Source: Hominenteromicrobium sp964531265 (GTDB lineage: Bacteria; Bacillota; Clostridia; Oscillospirales; Acutalibacteraceae). From it: 52,128 bases of DNA. Made by a program: the position numbers and the translations under genes. The stretch covers positions 1 through 52,128 of the forward strand of contig CAZHDW010000015.1 in the NCBI GenBank assembly GCA_964531265.1, in the 5' to 3' direction. Positions 34,327-42,680 of this stretch are shown here, piece by piece. Within the stretch, counting starts at the first letter, position 1, and the number at the start of each line of letters is the position of its first letter. The notes beneath the pieces were generated by a model. The model saw only the letters and a program-made list of their open reading frames with translations, did no database searches and was not told the origin of the DNA.

Positions 34327-35022
34327 ATGAAGTCTTATACTATTCATCTTATACGTCACGGTATATGTGAGGGAAATCTTGAAGGAAGGTATGTGGGGCG
34401 CACACAGTCCCCTTTGGCGCAGGAGGGTATTCAGTCCCTGCTGGAGCTTAAGGCCAAGGGAGTATACCCGGAGGCTGTAAAGTATTATGCAAGCCCCTGC
34501 GTCCGCTGCGTTGATACGCTTAAGGTCATCTATCCGTGGGCTGACCCGGAGGTAATACTCGAAATGGCCGAGTGTGATTTCGGCGATTGGGAGAACAAGA
34601 AGGCAGAGGAGCTCATGAACGATCCGCATTTTCTTGAGTGGATGAACGGCGGCAGACATGAGGCTCCGCCGAACGGCGAGAGCAGCATCGTGTTTATGCA
34701 GAGGGTTTGTGCCGGCTTTGAAATGCTTGTAAAGAATATGATGATGACCGGTGACGAAAGCGCTGTGCTTGTCACGCATGGCGGTATTATCATGACGCTT
34801 CTTGCCGCATACGGCTTGCCGCGTGCACAGATGACTGACTGGATGTGCGAGAATGGCCATGGCTATTCGCTGAGAATAGACCCGATGCTGTGGAGCCGTG
34901 GTATGGCTGCGGAGGTCTACCAGCAGCTTCCGATAATCGAAGGAGAGAAGAGGGAGTACTCAGTGCTGGACATTGCACGTGAGGCTGCCGACCGCGCATA
35001 CGGAAAGAAAGACGAGGAGTAA
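34327..35022 (+). CDS. Histidine phosphatase (phosphoglycerate mutase-like)
   Basis: A 231-residue branch-1 histidine phosphatase. The phospho-accepting His11 is in LIRHG, a partner Arg in YVGRTQSPL, and the second catalytic His in VLVTHGGIIM. Such proteins dephosphorylate varied small molecules; a mutase role is unlikely because the sequence is closer to the small broad-specificity members (GpmB/CobC-like). AAAGGAAG lies five bases before the ATG. It is divergent from the XRE regulator and is followed by about 100 bases before the next gene. Confidence 0.87.
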   Translation: MKSYTIHLIRHGICEGNLEGRYVGRTQSPLAQEGIQSLLELKAKGVYPEAVKYYASPCVRCVDTLKVIYPWADPEVILEMAECDFGDWENKKAEELMNDPHFLEWMNGGRHEAPPNGESSIVFMQRVCAGFEMLVKNMMMTGDESAVLVTHGGIIMTLLAAYGLPRAQMTDWMCENGHGYSLRIDPMLWSRGMAAEVYQQLPIIEGEKREYSVLDIAREAADRAYGKKDEE

Positions 35023-35119
35023 AGCGGCGGATCAACGATTGTTGACCCTAAGTTGAAATATTCTTGAAATGCCCGTTGTAAAATTCACCTATGATATTTA
35101 AATGGGAAAGGTGTTTTTT

Positions 35120-36130
35120 ATGGGCAAAAAGAGGAACAGAACAGCCGGGGTCATGACACCGAAGCTCGATATAGAACGCGAATGTGACAGGATGATACAG
35201 AGCGTTGAGGACACAAAGGCGGACATGATGAGCTTCTATCCGGAAATGCTGGATGAGGGCTTTGATGAACAGGAAATGCGGTGGAGAGCCGAATCCTTAA
35301 AGCGCTCAGCGGCCGATCTCGGCAGGGCTGCTGCGGAAATGTACACGATAAGCGATGAATTCAGCACACGCTGGAGCGACATAAAAAAGCAGCGAAGAAA
35401 GCGCCGAGTGCTTAAGGCCGCCCCTGCAAATGCCGCCATCGACGCTTCGGAGCAGAGAGTCGGGCATTTCGCTTCCGGACTCAATCTGTACAAGCTTTTG
35501 CTTCTGCTCTTTATCGGCAGCTTTTTCGGTGTCATTATCGAAATGATATGGTGCTATGTCACAAGGGGGGTTATTGAGAGCCGTGCAGGTTTGGTTTACG
35601 GCCCGTTCAACCTGCTGTATGGGTTTGGAGCCGTTGTGCTTACGGTGTGCCTGTACGGTTTGAGAAATCGCAGTGCGTGGCTGTCTTTTTTCGGTGGAAT
35701 GATCGTCGGAAGCGCGGTGGAATATGTTTGCTCGTGGGCGCAGGAACTGGTTTTCGGCTCGCGCTCATGGGATTATTCGCATATGCCGTTGAATCTTAAC
35801 GGAAGAATATGCCTTTTGTATTCCATCTTTTGGGGAGTTCTTGGAGTGCTGTGGATAAAGAATCTTTATCCGCGAATGGCGGCACTCATTTTAAAGCTGC
35901 CAAATGAGCTCGGAAAGCTACTGACATGGGTGTTGACCGTGTTTCTGGCAATAAACGCGGTGATAACTGTTACAGCGGTGGCAAGGTGGTCGCAGAGGAT
36001 AGAGGGTACAGCTGAAAGCAGTGCGTTTTTCGACGTGATTGATGACCGTTTTGATGATGAGCGAATGGAGCACATTTTTGCGAATATGGAATTTAGCGAT
36101 TTTGGATATAATGGTGGTGAAAACGAATGA
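35120..36130 (+). CDS. CmpB-like membrane protein (ABC_trans_CmpB/YbhL type)
   Basis: A 336-residue membrane protein. The first 110 or so residues are soluble, charged and helical. Four to five membrane segments follow, from LLLLFIGSFFGVIIEMIW onward, with the family motifs RAGLVYGPFNLLYGFGAV and SRSWDYSHMPLNLNGRICL. This matches the putative ABC-transporter type IV (CmpB) membrane family, whose function is not known. No ABC ATPase is adjacent. It overlaps the response regulator gene by four bases, so it may act with that two-component system. The ATG at 35120 has AAAGG nine bases upstream; an ATG at 35102 precedes the ribosome site. Confidence 0.8.
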   Translation: MGKKRNRTAGVMTPKLDIERECDRMIQSVEDTKADMMSFYPEMLDEGFDEQEMRWRAESLKRSAADLGRAAAEMYTISDEFSTRWSDIKKQRRKRRVLKAAPANAAIDASEQRVGHFASGLNLYKLLLLLFIGSFFGVIIEMIWCYVTRGVIESRAGLVYGPFNLLYGFGAVVLTVCLYGLRNRSAWLSFFGGMIVGSAVEYVCSWAQELVFGSRSWDYSHMPLNLNGRICLLYSIFWGVLGVLWIKNLYPRMAALILKLPNELGKLLTWVLTVFLAINAVITVTAVARWSQRIEGTAESSAFFDVIDDRFDDERMEHIFANMEFSDFGYNGGENE

Positions 36131-36798
36131 TGAAGATATTGATAGCCGAGGATGACCGCGAGCTGCGTCAGCTTTTCTCGCATGTTCTCCTGAAAAACGG
36201 CTATGCCGTCAAGGGTGTTACAAATGGCAGAGAGGCTCTGGATGCCATTGAGAAGGACTATTATGACATGATAATATCCGATATCATGATGCCTGTGATG
36301 GACGGCTATGAGCTTGTGCGTCAGCTGAGGGATTCGGGCAGTACAACTCCTGTTTTGATGATAACCGCAAAGGACGCATTCGACGATATGAGGCTCGGCT
36401 TTGTCTCCGGTACGGATGACTACATGGTTAAGCCGATAAATGTCAACGAAATGGTTCTGCGCGTCGGCGCTCTTCTCAGACGTGCACAGATGATAAACGA
36501 CCGCAGACAGGTGATAGGCGGAACCGTCATGGAGTGTGATTCATTGACGGTCATTTCCGACGGCGAGAGCATGGTGCTGCCGCAGAAGGAATTTATGTTG
36601 CTCTATAAAATGGCATCCTTCCCGGGCAGGATATTCACACGCCAGCAGCTCATGGATGAGATATGGGGCTATGAATCCGACAGTGATACACACACGGTGG
36701 ATGTGCATATCGGCAGACTGCGTGAGCGCTTCCGCGATAATGCCGACTTTAAGATAGTCACAATGAGGGGCGTCGGTTATAAGGTGGTAAAGCTTTAA
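36127..36798 (+). CDS. OmpR/PhoB-family response regulator
   Basis: A 223-residue two-component response regulator. The receiver domain has the acidic pocket AEDD, phospho-acceptor D52 (IISDIMMPVMDG) and the conserved Lys in YMVKPI. The C-terminal winged helix domain ends with VDVHIGRLRERF and VGYKV. It overlaps the CmpB-like gene and is followed 17 bases later by a histidine kinase, so the three form one unit. The target genes are unknown. A second ATG one codon in is an equally good start. Confidence 0.92.
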   Translation: MMKILIAEDDRELRQLFSHVLLKNGYAVKGVTNGREALDAIEKDYYDMIISDIMMPVMDGYELVRQLRDSGSTTPVLMITAKDAFDDMRLGFVSGTDDYMVKPINVNEMVLRVGALLRRAQMINDRRQVIGGTVMECDSLTVISDGESMVLPQKEFMLLYKMASFPGRIFTRQQLMDEIWGYESDSDTHTVDVHIGRLRERFRDNADFKIVTMRGVGYKVVKL

Positions 36799-36815
36799 GA
36801 AAGAAGTATAACTGT

Positions 36816-37844
36816 ATGAGAAAAATCGATTTTCCGAAGTTCAGCCTGCGAGTCCGCCTGACCTTTCTCGTTTCTGTCGAGCTTGTTGTGAGCGTTCTGC
36901 TTGCGCTGGGGTCATATATATTGCTGAATAATCTTGTAAAAATCGAGAGCTACTGGATGCTGCTTCTGGCTCTGGTGGTTTTCAGTCTGCTTGTAGGCTC
37001 CTTTATAACAAGCTTTCTTGCGAAATGGTTCTTTTATCCGATAAGAAAGATGATAGATGCCATGGGCAGGGTAGCAGAGGGTGACTTCAATGTGCAGCTT
37101 GAGACCAACTCCACATCACAGGAGATGCGAAAGATGTTTTCGGGCTTCAATCTGATGACTAAGGAGCTGCGTGCCACGGAGATATTGCAAACGGATTTTG
37201 TCTCCAATGTCTCCCACGAATTGAAAACTCCTATAAGTGCCATAGAGGGCTATGCCATGCTTCTGCAAAATTACGATGGGCTCAATGCCGACCAGCGTAA
37301 TTATGTGGACAAGATACTTTTCAACACAAAGCGTCTTTCGAGCCTTGCCGGAAATGTCCTGCTGCTTTCGAGGGTGGACAGTCAGGCAATAAAGGACAAG
37401 CAGACCAAATTCCGCTTAGATGAGCAGATACGCCAGTCCATAGTTCTTTTGGAGCCGGAATGGTCAAAGAAGGATATTGAATTTGATGTTGATATGGAGG
37501 ACGTGGAGTATGTCGGCTCGGAGAACCTGATGTATCACGTGTGGGATAATCTCATAGGCAACGCAATTAAATTCAATCCGCAGGGCGGCATGATACGTGT
37601 GCAGCTGCTGCGCACTCCGGAATCTATCAGATTCATCGTTGAGGACAGCGGCCCGGGTATTGCAAGCGGCGAGGAAAAGCATATTTTCGATAAGTTCTAT
37701 CAGGGTGACAGCTCTCACAGAGAAGAGGGAAACGGCCTTGGCCTGGCACTTGCAAAGCAGATAGTTACAATGTGCGGAGGCAGCATTTCGGCGGAGAATA
37801 TACCCGGCGGAAGCAGGTTTACGGTGGTGCTGAAAGTAACATAA
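36816..37844 (+). CDS. Membrane sensor histidine kinase
   Basis: A 342-residue kinase. Two membrane segments at about 13-36 and 47-69 are joined by only about ten residues. A HAMP region follows (about 70-122), then HisKA with H134 (NVSHELKTP) and the ATPase domain with the N box (NLIGNAIKF), DSGPGIA and NGLGLAL. With almost no outside loop it fits the intramembrane-sensing type, which usually detects envelope stress through a membrane partner. The CmpB-like protein two genes upstream is a candidate partner. Its cognate regulator is the preceding gene. Confidence 0.93.
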   Translation: MRKIDFPKFSLRVRLTFLVSVELVVSVLLALGSYILLNNLVKIESYWMLLLALVVFSLLVGSFITSFLAKWFFYPIRKMIDAMGRVAEGDFNVQLETNSTSQEMRKMFSGFNLMTKELRATEILQTDFVSNVSHELKTPISAIEGYAMLLQNYDGLNADQRNYVDKILFNTKRLSSLAGNVLLLSRVDSQAIKDKQTKFRLDEQIRQSIVLLEPEWSKKDIEFDVDMEDVEYVGSENLMYHVWDNLIGNAIKFNPQGGMIRVQLLRTPESIRFIVEDSGPGIASGEEKHIFDKFYQGDSSHREEGNGLGLALAKQIVTMCGGSISAENIPGGSRFTVVLKVT

Positions 37845-37870
37845 AATAAGTTAGTTGGTGGGGTAGCAGA

Positions 37871-38494
37871 ATGAAAAATTTGAAGCATTTTATATGGGAT
37901 TTTGACGGTACTGTAATGAACACGTATCCGAATACCACGCACTGTATGCAAATGGCGCTTAAGGATTTCGGACATGATGTGGAGCAGGTCGAGATACTTG
38001 AAAAGATGATGGTGAATATTCCGTCCTCGATAGAGTTTTATTCTAATCTTTTCGGAATACCGGAGCTTGGCGAACGCTTCTGGGAATATCATAATGCCAA
38101 GGAGGAGCCGGTGGAGCTGTTCCCTCTTGTAAAAGAGGTGCTTAAAAGAGTAAATGATATGGGTGCGGCAAACTATATCTTTACTAATCGTGACGGTAAA
38201 ATACATGAGTTGCTGCTGCGTGCCGGCATAGCGGAGGAGTTTAAGGAGGTAGTGGCCTCGGGTGATCCTGAGTTTGTGGTGAAGCCCGCACCGGACTCCA
38301 TATTCTATCTGATGAAAAAGTATGGCGGAACACCGGAGGACACGGTAATGATAGGTGACAGACGCTGCGATCTTGAATCGGGCTATAATGCCGGGTGCAA
38401 GACTATACACCTGCTGACCCCCGCTGTACCGCAGTACCCGGAGTGCGATTGGCGTATAGAGAGCTTCGCTGAAATGCTTGAGCAACTGAAATAA
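37871..38494 (+). CDS. HAD-superfamily phosphatase (phosphoglycolate phosphatase-like)
   Basis: A 207-residue HAD hydrolase. Motif I is WDFDGTVMN (D10, D12), motif II IFTNRDG, motif III the Lys in VVKPAP and motif IV VMIGDRRCDLES. A helical cap (about 18-85) places it in subfamily IA, like phosphoglycolate phosphatase or beta-phosphoglucomutase. The substrate is not predictable. It follows the kinase by 26 bases (GTTGGTGG before the ATG) and probably shares its transcript. Confidence 0.88.
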   Translation: MKNLKHFIWDFDGTVMNTYPNTTHCMQMALKDFGHDVEQVEILEKMMVNIPSSIEFYSNLFGIPELGERFWEYHNAKEEPVELFPLVKEVLKRVNDMGAANYIFTNRDGKIHELLLRAGIAEEFKEVVASGDPEFVVKPAPDSIFYLMKKYGGTPEDTVMIGDRRCDLESGYNAGCKTIHLLTPAVPQYPECDWRIESFAEMLEQLK

Positions 38495-38525
38495 GGCGCA
38501 AAATTCAATTATTGTTGAAGTTGAA

Positions 38526-38676
38526 TTGACTTTTAGTTGTACTTGAAAATATATAATTTTAACAATGAGCGGAAAGCAGCGAATCGTTGCTGACCGTGAG
38601 CCTTGTTTTCAGAGTACAACTTAAAGCCTATATAAAACGGAGATCGGATGGCATTTGCCACTCGATCTCCGTTTTT
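38526..38676 (+). ncRNA. Candidate small RNA with promoter and terminator
   Basis: TTGACT at 38526-38531 is followed by a TATAT/TATAAT region at 38550-38557. About 75 bases of non-coding sequence with a CAGC...GCTG hairpin come next, then a strong terminator. In the terminator AACGGAGATCG at 38637 pairs with CGATCTCCGTT at 38663, with an inner TGGCA/TGCCA stem and five T after it. No open frame fits between. This would be a transcript of about 115 bases. It could also be a trailer of the HAD gene. No known RNA family was recognised. Confidence 0.4.
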
Positions 38677-38840
38677 ATACGAATGATTTTACAAATGTAG
38701 TAATAAGTATTAAAATTACCAGAATATCGAAACATGTCGAAGAGAGTCATAAAGTTGCGATAAAGTAATGATACTAATTATAAGCTGAGCTTCAAAGCGG
38801 TGATTTCGTGAATTTCAGCAATTTTTATTTGATTTAGGTA

Positions 38841-38869
38841 TTGATTTTTCATTTATCATGTGTTATACT
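38841..38869 (+). promoter_or_regulatory. Promoter of the TetR/SipW fibre operon
   Basis: TTGATT at 38841-38846 and TATACT at 38864-38869 are 17 bases apart. It is followed by a leader of about 270 bases before the TetR gene. Between 38680 and 38840 nothing else is recognisable. Confidence 0.6.
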
Positions 38870-38876
38870 CAAGCCG

Positions 38877-39149
38877 TGTTACAGAGGCAGTATTGGGCTG
38901 CCGTATTGGGATGACATTTGAATAAGGTAATAAAAGTGTGTTACTTATTTTTTCAAAGCGGACAGGGATGAACCGTTTTGAAGCATGGGCATCGGTATGC
39001 TCCGCATTCGCGCGCTTCGGTTTTTATGCCGGCAAGCGTGCCTTACGGTCGTACCGTTATGATAGCAGAGCTACGTCATTGGATGTGTTCTGCTTTTATT
39101 GAACCATGAAATAAGTGGCCACTTATTTTTTTAAGGGAGTGGCAAAAAA
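38877..39149 (+). promoter_or_regulatory. Long structured leader with two related inverted repeats
   Basis: Hairpins seen in order are GGCAG/CTGCC (38886-38902), AATAAGGTAA/TTACTTATT (38921-38949, followed by TTTTT), CAAAGCGG/CCGTTTTG (about 38955-38982), AGCAT/ATGCT inside GAAGC/GCTTC (about 38980-39021) and ACGGT/ACCGT (about 39046-39058). A perfect 20-base palindrome, AAATAAGTGGCCACTTATTT, lies at 39109-39128. The first and last share the half-site AATAAGT. They may be TetR operators; the T runs after them also allow an attenuator reading. Confidence 0.5.
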
Positions 39150-39764
39150 ATGGAAATCCAAGAAATGAGACAGGTGTTTATCGAGAGTGCAGTGCATGTT
39201 GTGGCTCGGGAAGGTCTGGAGAAAACGACCACTAAGGCCATAGCTGCACAGGCGAAGCTGAATGAAGCATATATTTATAAATGCTTCTCGGGAAAGGATG
39301 AGCTTTTGAATGAGGCTTTGCATATGGAAGACGACAATTTTGCGGTTTTGCTGCACGAAACGCTTCCGGTCATGAAGGATAAGCGCTTTACGTGGAAGGA
39401 AAGGGCGTATAAGCTCTGGAAAACATCATGGGATTTTATTCTTGAAGAGCGCGATGACTGCATATTCTATATCAGATTTTACTTTGCATCCATCGGCGTA
39501 AATTCCGTGTATTCAAAGCATCTTGACAGCTACAGGCCGTTGGGTGACAGAATAAAGAATACATTCAAGCCCGGAACGAATATGGATATGCTGATCCACC
39601 AAATATTCTGCACGATGCTGTTCTTCGCATCACGCGTAATGGATGGTGACCTCGAGAACAATGAGGAGACGACAAAATGGGTGTTCGAGCAGATGTACAG
39701 CTTCATCGCTCCAAATGTTCGCCCTGAGAAGCTTAACGAACCGGTACAAACAGAGGAGTCCTGA
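39150..39764 (+). CDS. TetR/AcrR-family transcriptional regulator
   Basis: A 204-residue regulator. The N-terminal HTH (about 10-50) includes TTTKAIAAQAKLNEAYIYKC, and the rest is an all-helical ligand or dimerisation domain rich in Phe and Trp. It is the first gene of the fibre cluster, with sipW starting four bases after its stop. The palindrome 22 bases before its ATG is a likely operator, so it probably represses itself and the genes behind it. The inducer is unknown. GGGAG lies about ten bases before the ATG. Confidence 0.9.
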   Translation: MEIQEMRQVFIESAVHVVAREGLEKTTTKAIAAQAKLNEAYIYKCFSGKDELLNEALHMEDDNFAVLLHETLPVMKDKRFTWKERAYKLWKTSWDFILEERDDCIFYIRFYFASIGVNSVYSKHLDSYRPLGDRIKNTFKPGTNMDMLIHQIFCTMLFFASRVMDGDLENNEETTKWVFEQMYSFIAPNVRPEKLNEPVQTEES

Positions 39765-39768
39765 AAGC

Positions 39769-40299
39769 ATGGTCAAAAAAGCATGGAACATTATAACAAC
39801 TGTTATAGTAGCGATAGTCGTAATTGCCGCAGTGCTTCTGGTCGGCGTGAGATTGATTGGACTACAGGTGTTTTCCGTGCTTTCAGGCTCCATGGAGCCC
39901 ACATACCATGTGGGCTCGGTGATATATGTTAAAAAGGTTGATCCATTCAAGATAGAGGAAGGACAGGTCATTACCTTTATGATGAACGATGAGGTGGTGG
40001 CCACTCACCGTGTGGTCGGAATAGTTCCGGATGACGATGATCCGTCAACGATACGCTTTCGAACAAAGGGTGACGCTAACACCGCCGAGGACAGTAATCT
40101 TGTTCATTATAAAAACGTGATAGGTGTGCCCGTGTTCACTGTTCCGTGCCTTGGATATGTGGCAAATTATATACAGAATCCGCCGGGAACATATATCGCT
40201 GTATCAGCGGTAGCAGTCCTGCTTATGCTGATGTTCATACCCGATATTTTAGCTAAAGACAGCAAGAAAAATTCAGAAAAGGCTGAAAACGTTAAGTAA
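39769..40299 (+). CDS. sipW: SipW-type signal peptidase I
   Basis: A 176-residue membrane signal peptidase of the ER/SipW type, which uses a Ser-His pair instead of the usual bacterial Ser-Lys. The nucleophile is S41 in VLSGSMEPT and the general base H80 in VVATHRVVG. Membrane anchors are at about 9-30 and, typically for SipW, near the C-terminus (about 145-163). Bacillus SipW cuts the precursors of TasA and TapA, which its other signal peptidases do not handle well. Here five TasA-like precursors follow directly, so this is their dedicated peptidase. It starts four bases after the TetR stop; GAGGAG is ten bases before the ATG. Confidence 0.93.
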   Translation: MVKKAWNIITTVIVAIVVIAAVLLVGVRLIGLQVFSVLSGSMEPTYHVGSVIYVKKVDPFKIEEGQVITFMMNDEVVATHRVVGIVPDDDDPSTIRFRTKGDANTAEDSNLVHYKNVIGVPVFTVPCLGYVANYIQNPPGTYIAVSAVAVLLMLMFIPDILAKDSKKNSEKAENVK

Positions 40300-40396
40300 T
40301 AACGGCCTTGATTTAAGAAATTAACCCGATGAGTGCCCCCGTCAGAAAAAGCCGAAAGGCTTCTGATATATCAAATTTGTTAAGGAGGAAATCCAA

Positions 40397-41050
40397 ATGA
40401 AAAAGTCAAAAGTACTGCTTTCATTGGCCTGTGCGGCTATGCTTGTTACAGCATCGGTCGCCGGCACAATGGCGTACCTGACCTCCACTGACAGCGTGAA
40501 AAACACATTTGCAGTGGGTCAGGTGGAGATCACTCTGGATGAGGCACTTGTTGATGGCGACGGTAAGGCGCTCACCGGGGAAAAGGCTGATCGAGTTCAG
40601 GCTAACAGCTATAAGCTCATGCCCGGTCATGAATACGACAAGGACCCGACAGTCACAGTGAAATCAGGCTCGGAGGCTTCCTATATCAAAATGGAAGTTA
40701 CAGTCTCCAAGATAGCTGAGCTTGATGAGATCCTTGAAAACCATGAAATCGAGGATCTTACGGATATCGTCGAAGGATATAATTCCGCCGACTGGATATC
40801 CAATGGAAGCGTCGATGATACTTCCGAAAATACCCGTACCTACACCTTTTACTATAAGAGTACTGTTGCTGCACCCGATGCAGATGTTGCTTTGAGTGCA
40901 TTGTTTACTTCGATATCCGTTCCCGGAGAGATCGAAAACGATGAAATTGCAACGATAGACGACATGACGATCACCGTTAAGGCTCATGCAATACAGGCCC
41001 TGGGCTTTACCGATGCCGAAGACGCGTGGTCAGAATACAAGGCGAGCTGA
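40397..41050 (+). CDS. TasA/camelysin-like fibre subunit 1
   Basis: A 217-residue exported protein with a SipW-type signal peptide: a short hydrophobic stretch ending VAGTMAYLTS, then SVKNTFAVG and VEITLDE. This matches the TasA/CalY family start, where SipW cuts just before or within AY(F/L). The mature part is a predicted beta-sandwich with LMPGHEYDKDP and SYIKMEV motifs and a C-terminal VKAHAIQAL strand. In Bacillus TasA polymerises by inserting the freed N-terminal strand into the next subunit. The 97-base gap after sipW contains a small hairpin (CAGAA...GGCTTCTG) and a strong AAGGAGG. A major fibre subunit role is likely. Confidence 0.88.
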   Translation: MKKSKVLLSLACAAMLVTASVAGTMAYLTSTDSVKNTFAVGQVEITLDEALVDGDGKALTGEKADRVQANSYKLMPGHEYDKDPTVTVKSGSEASYIKMEVTVSKIAELDEILENHEIEDLTDIVEGYNSADWISNGSVDDTSENTRTYTFYYKSTVAAPDADVALSALFTSISVPGEIENDEIATIDDMTITVKAHAIQALGFTDAEDAWSEYKAS

Positions 41051-41118
41051 TTCTGTTATATCCGGATTAAATCCGAATATATAATCTGTTTATAAAAAAT
41101 ATGAAAGGAGACAGAAGA

Positions 41119-41712
41119 ATGAAAAAGAAAGGCTTGGCTCTGGCATTGGCACTCGTACTGGTTGTTACCGTCGCAATAGGAGGTACACTGGCCTGGCTGA
41201 CAGACCGCACTCCTGAGGTAAAGAATGTATTCACAACAGCCGGTATTGATATCGAGCTCACCGAGACGATGAATACCGACTCGAACAATGACGGCACAGC
41301 CGACTGCTGGCAGGCGCAGCTTGTTCCCGGCTATGAGTACGCAAAGGATCCGGAGGTCTCGGTTTCCGCCGACAGTGTCGACTGCTACCTGTTCGTGAAG
41401 TTTGCGGAGAACAATACTCCGAAGTCCTATCTGAGCTACACCTCTGAGCTGACAGCGACAAACGGCTGGACACAGGGCGACGGTGCAAGTATCCCGGCAA
41501 ACGTATGGTATCGTAAGGTTATGGCTTCCGATACCACAAGATCATGGGAGCTGCTGAAGGACAACAAGATCGCTGTAAGCAACACTCTGACAGCTATGCC
41601 CGCTGCCGACAAGATGCCCGAGCTTGTATACACCGCATACGCAACTCAGCTTTACAGCAAGGCTGGTACTGAATTCTCAGCGGCTGCTGCATGGACGAAT
41701 GCTTCCAAGTAA
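41119..41712 (+). CDS. TasA/camelysin-like fibre subunit 2
   Basis: A 197-residue exported protein. The SipW-type signal ends with IGGTLAWLTD, followed by VKNVFTTAGIDIELTE. The mature domain carries LVPGYEYAKDPEVSV and CYLFVKF at the same spacing as its neighbours, and a C-terminal VYTAYATQLY strand. The 68-base gap before it contains an AT-rich hairpin (about 41054-41080). The ATG at 41119 is used because AAAGGAG is well placed; one at 41101 precedes it. It is clearly paralogous to subunit 1 but only distantly, so the subunits probably have distinct places in the fibre. Confidence 0.87.
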   Translation: MKKKGLALALALVLVVTVAIGGTLAWLTDRTPEVKNVFTTAGIDIELTETMNTDSNNDGTADCWQAQLVPGYEYAKDPEVSVSADSVDCYLFVKFAENNTPKSYLSYTSELTATNGWTQGDGASIPANVWYRKVMASDTTRSWELLKDNKIAVSNTLTAMPAADKMPELVYTAYATQLYSKAGTEFSAAAAWTNASK

Positions 41713-41737
41713 TCTTGAGGTTTAAGGGGTAACAGTA

Positions 41738-42481
41738 ATGAAAAAGAAGATTTTGGCTCTGTGCCTTGTTGTGGCTCTGGCGTTTACGGCAGTTGGCGGC
41801 ACAACACTGGCATACTTTACGGACACTGACAGTGCGAATAATGCATTTGCCGTTGGCGGTGTCAGCATTGATCTGCATGAGGACAACAAGGCCGGAAAGG
41901 TTGACGAGGACTATCAAAAGTGGCTCAGAGATCAGGTTTTGATGCCCGGCGACAAGGACACAAACACAGTTGCAAAGGTAGTTACCGTTGAAAACACGGG
42001 CAAGAGCGACGCCTATGTGCGCGTTCACATCGCGATTCCGTCCGTTCTGGATGACGGCGCAGATACCTTTGATGCATCATCAAATCTGCTGCATTTCAAC
42101 GCATATGACGATACCCATGTTTCCAGAAAGTGGAACTGGGGCAAGAAGCTTGTTGAGGGTCGAACAGACTTTGTCGGTGCCGGCGATACATGGAATTTCT
42201 ACACGACCACCATTGACGACATCAGCTACAATGTCTATGTTGTGACCTATGAGACCGCTCTGGCTTCTGCGGACACAACGGTATCCGCTATGCATCAGGT
42301 ATATCTCTATAAGGATGTCACGAATGAGGATATCGAAAAGGCTAACGAGGCTTTGAACGGCAACTGGAATATACTGGTATTCGCAGAGGGCTGTCAGACC
42401 GAGGGCTTTGACGATGCATTTGAAGCACTGAATACCTCCTTTGGAGCTCCGAATTCTACAAAGAATCCATGGACTGAGTGA
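41738..42481 (+). CDS. TasA/camelysin-like fibre subunit 3
   Basis: A 247-residue exported protein, the longest of the five. The signal ends with GGTTLAYFTD, then SANNAFAVGGVSIDLHED, which is the closest of the set to Bacillus TasA. The mature domain has LMPGDKDTN, TVENTGKSDAYVRVHI and a longer middle section rich in Asp, Trp and Tyr. It lies 25 bases after subunit 2 and is probably cotranscribed with it. A run of hairpins follows before subunit 4, possibly reducing expression of the genes behind. Confidence 0.88.
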   Translation: MKKKILALCLVVALAFTAVGGTTLAYFTDTDSANNAFAVGGVSIDLHEDNKAGKVDEDYQKWLRDQVLMPGDKDTNTVAKVVTVENTGKSDAYVRVHIAIPSVLDDGADTFDASSNLLHFNAYDDTHVSRKWNWGKKLVEGRTDFVGAGDTWNFYTTTIDDISYNVYVVTYETALASADTTVSAMHQVYLYKDVTNEDIEKANEALNGNWNILVFAEGCQTEGFDDAFEALNTSFGAPNSTKNPWTE

Positions 42482-42504
42482 TACGGTTTACTTAATTCTT
42501 CGAC

Positions 42505-42654
42505 GGCGTGTGTCGTTGCGGCGCACGCCAACGGAGAATGTATGTGAATTTACACCACGTTACAGGCTTATATGAGCACCTGGATCGTTCGGATGCTCCT
42601 ATATGACCTGAACGGTCATGAATCTTTGTTGTTCATATCCCGTGATGGGATATG
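42505..42654 (+). other. Array of four RNA hairpins between subunits 3 and 4
   Basis: Four stem-loops follow one another: GGCGTGTGTC/GGCGCACGCC (42505-42529, with wobble pairs), ATATGAGCA/TGCTC-CT-ATAT (about 42570-42604), ATGACC/GGTCAT (42603-42619) and CATATCCC/GGGATATG (42634-42654). None has a T run, so they are not ordinary terminators. They could be processing or stability elements setting subunit ratios. Confidence 0.5.
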
Positions 42655-42680
42655 ATATCAGTTCGAAAGGAGAGAGAAAT

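Noticed and set aside
40328..40375. Possible hammerhead ribozyme in front of TasA-like subunit 1
   Set aside because: CGATGAG and GCCGAAAGGC look suggestive, but the invariant U of the CUGAUGA core is missing and the helices do not close. Treated as a plain hairpin.
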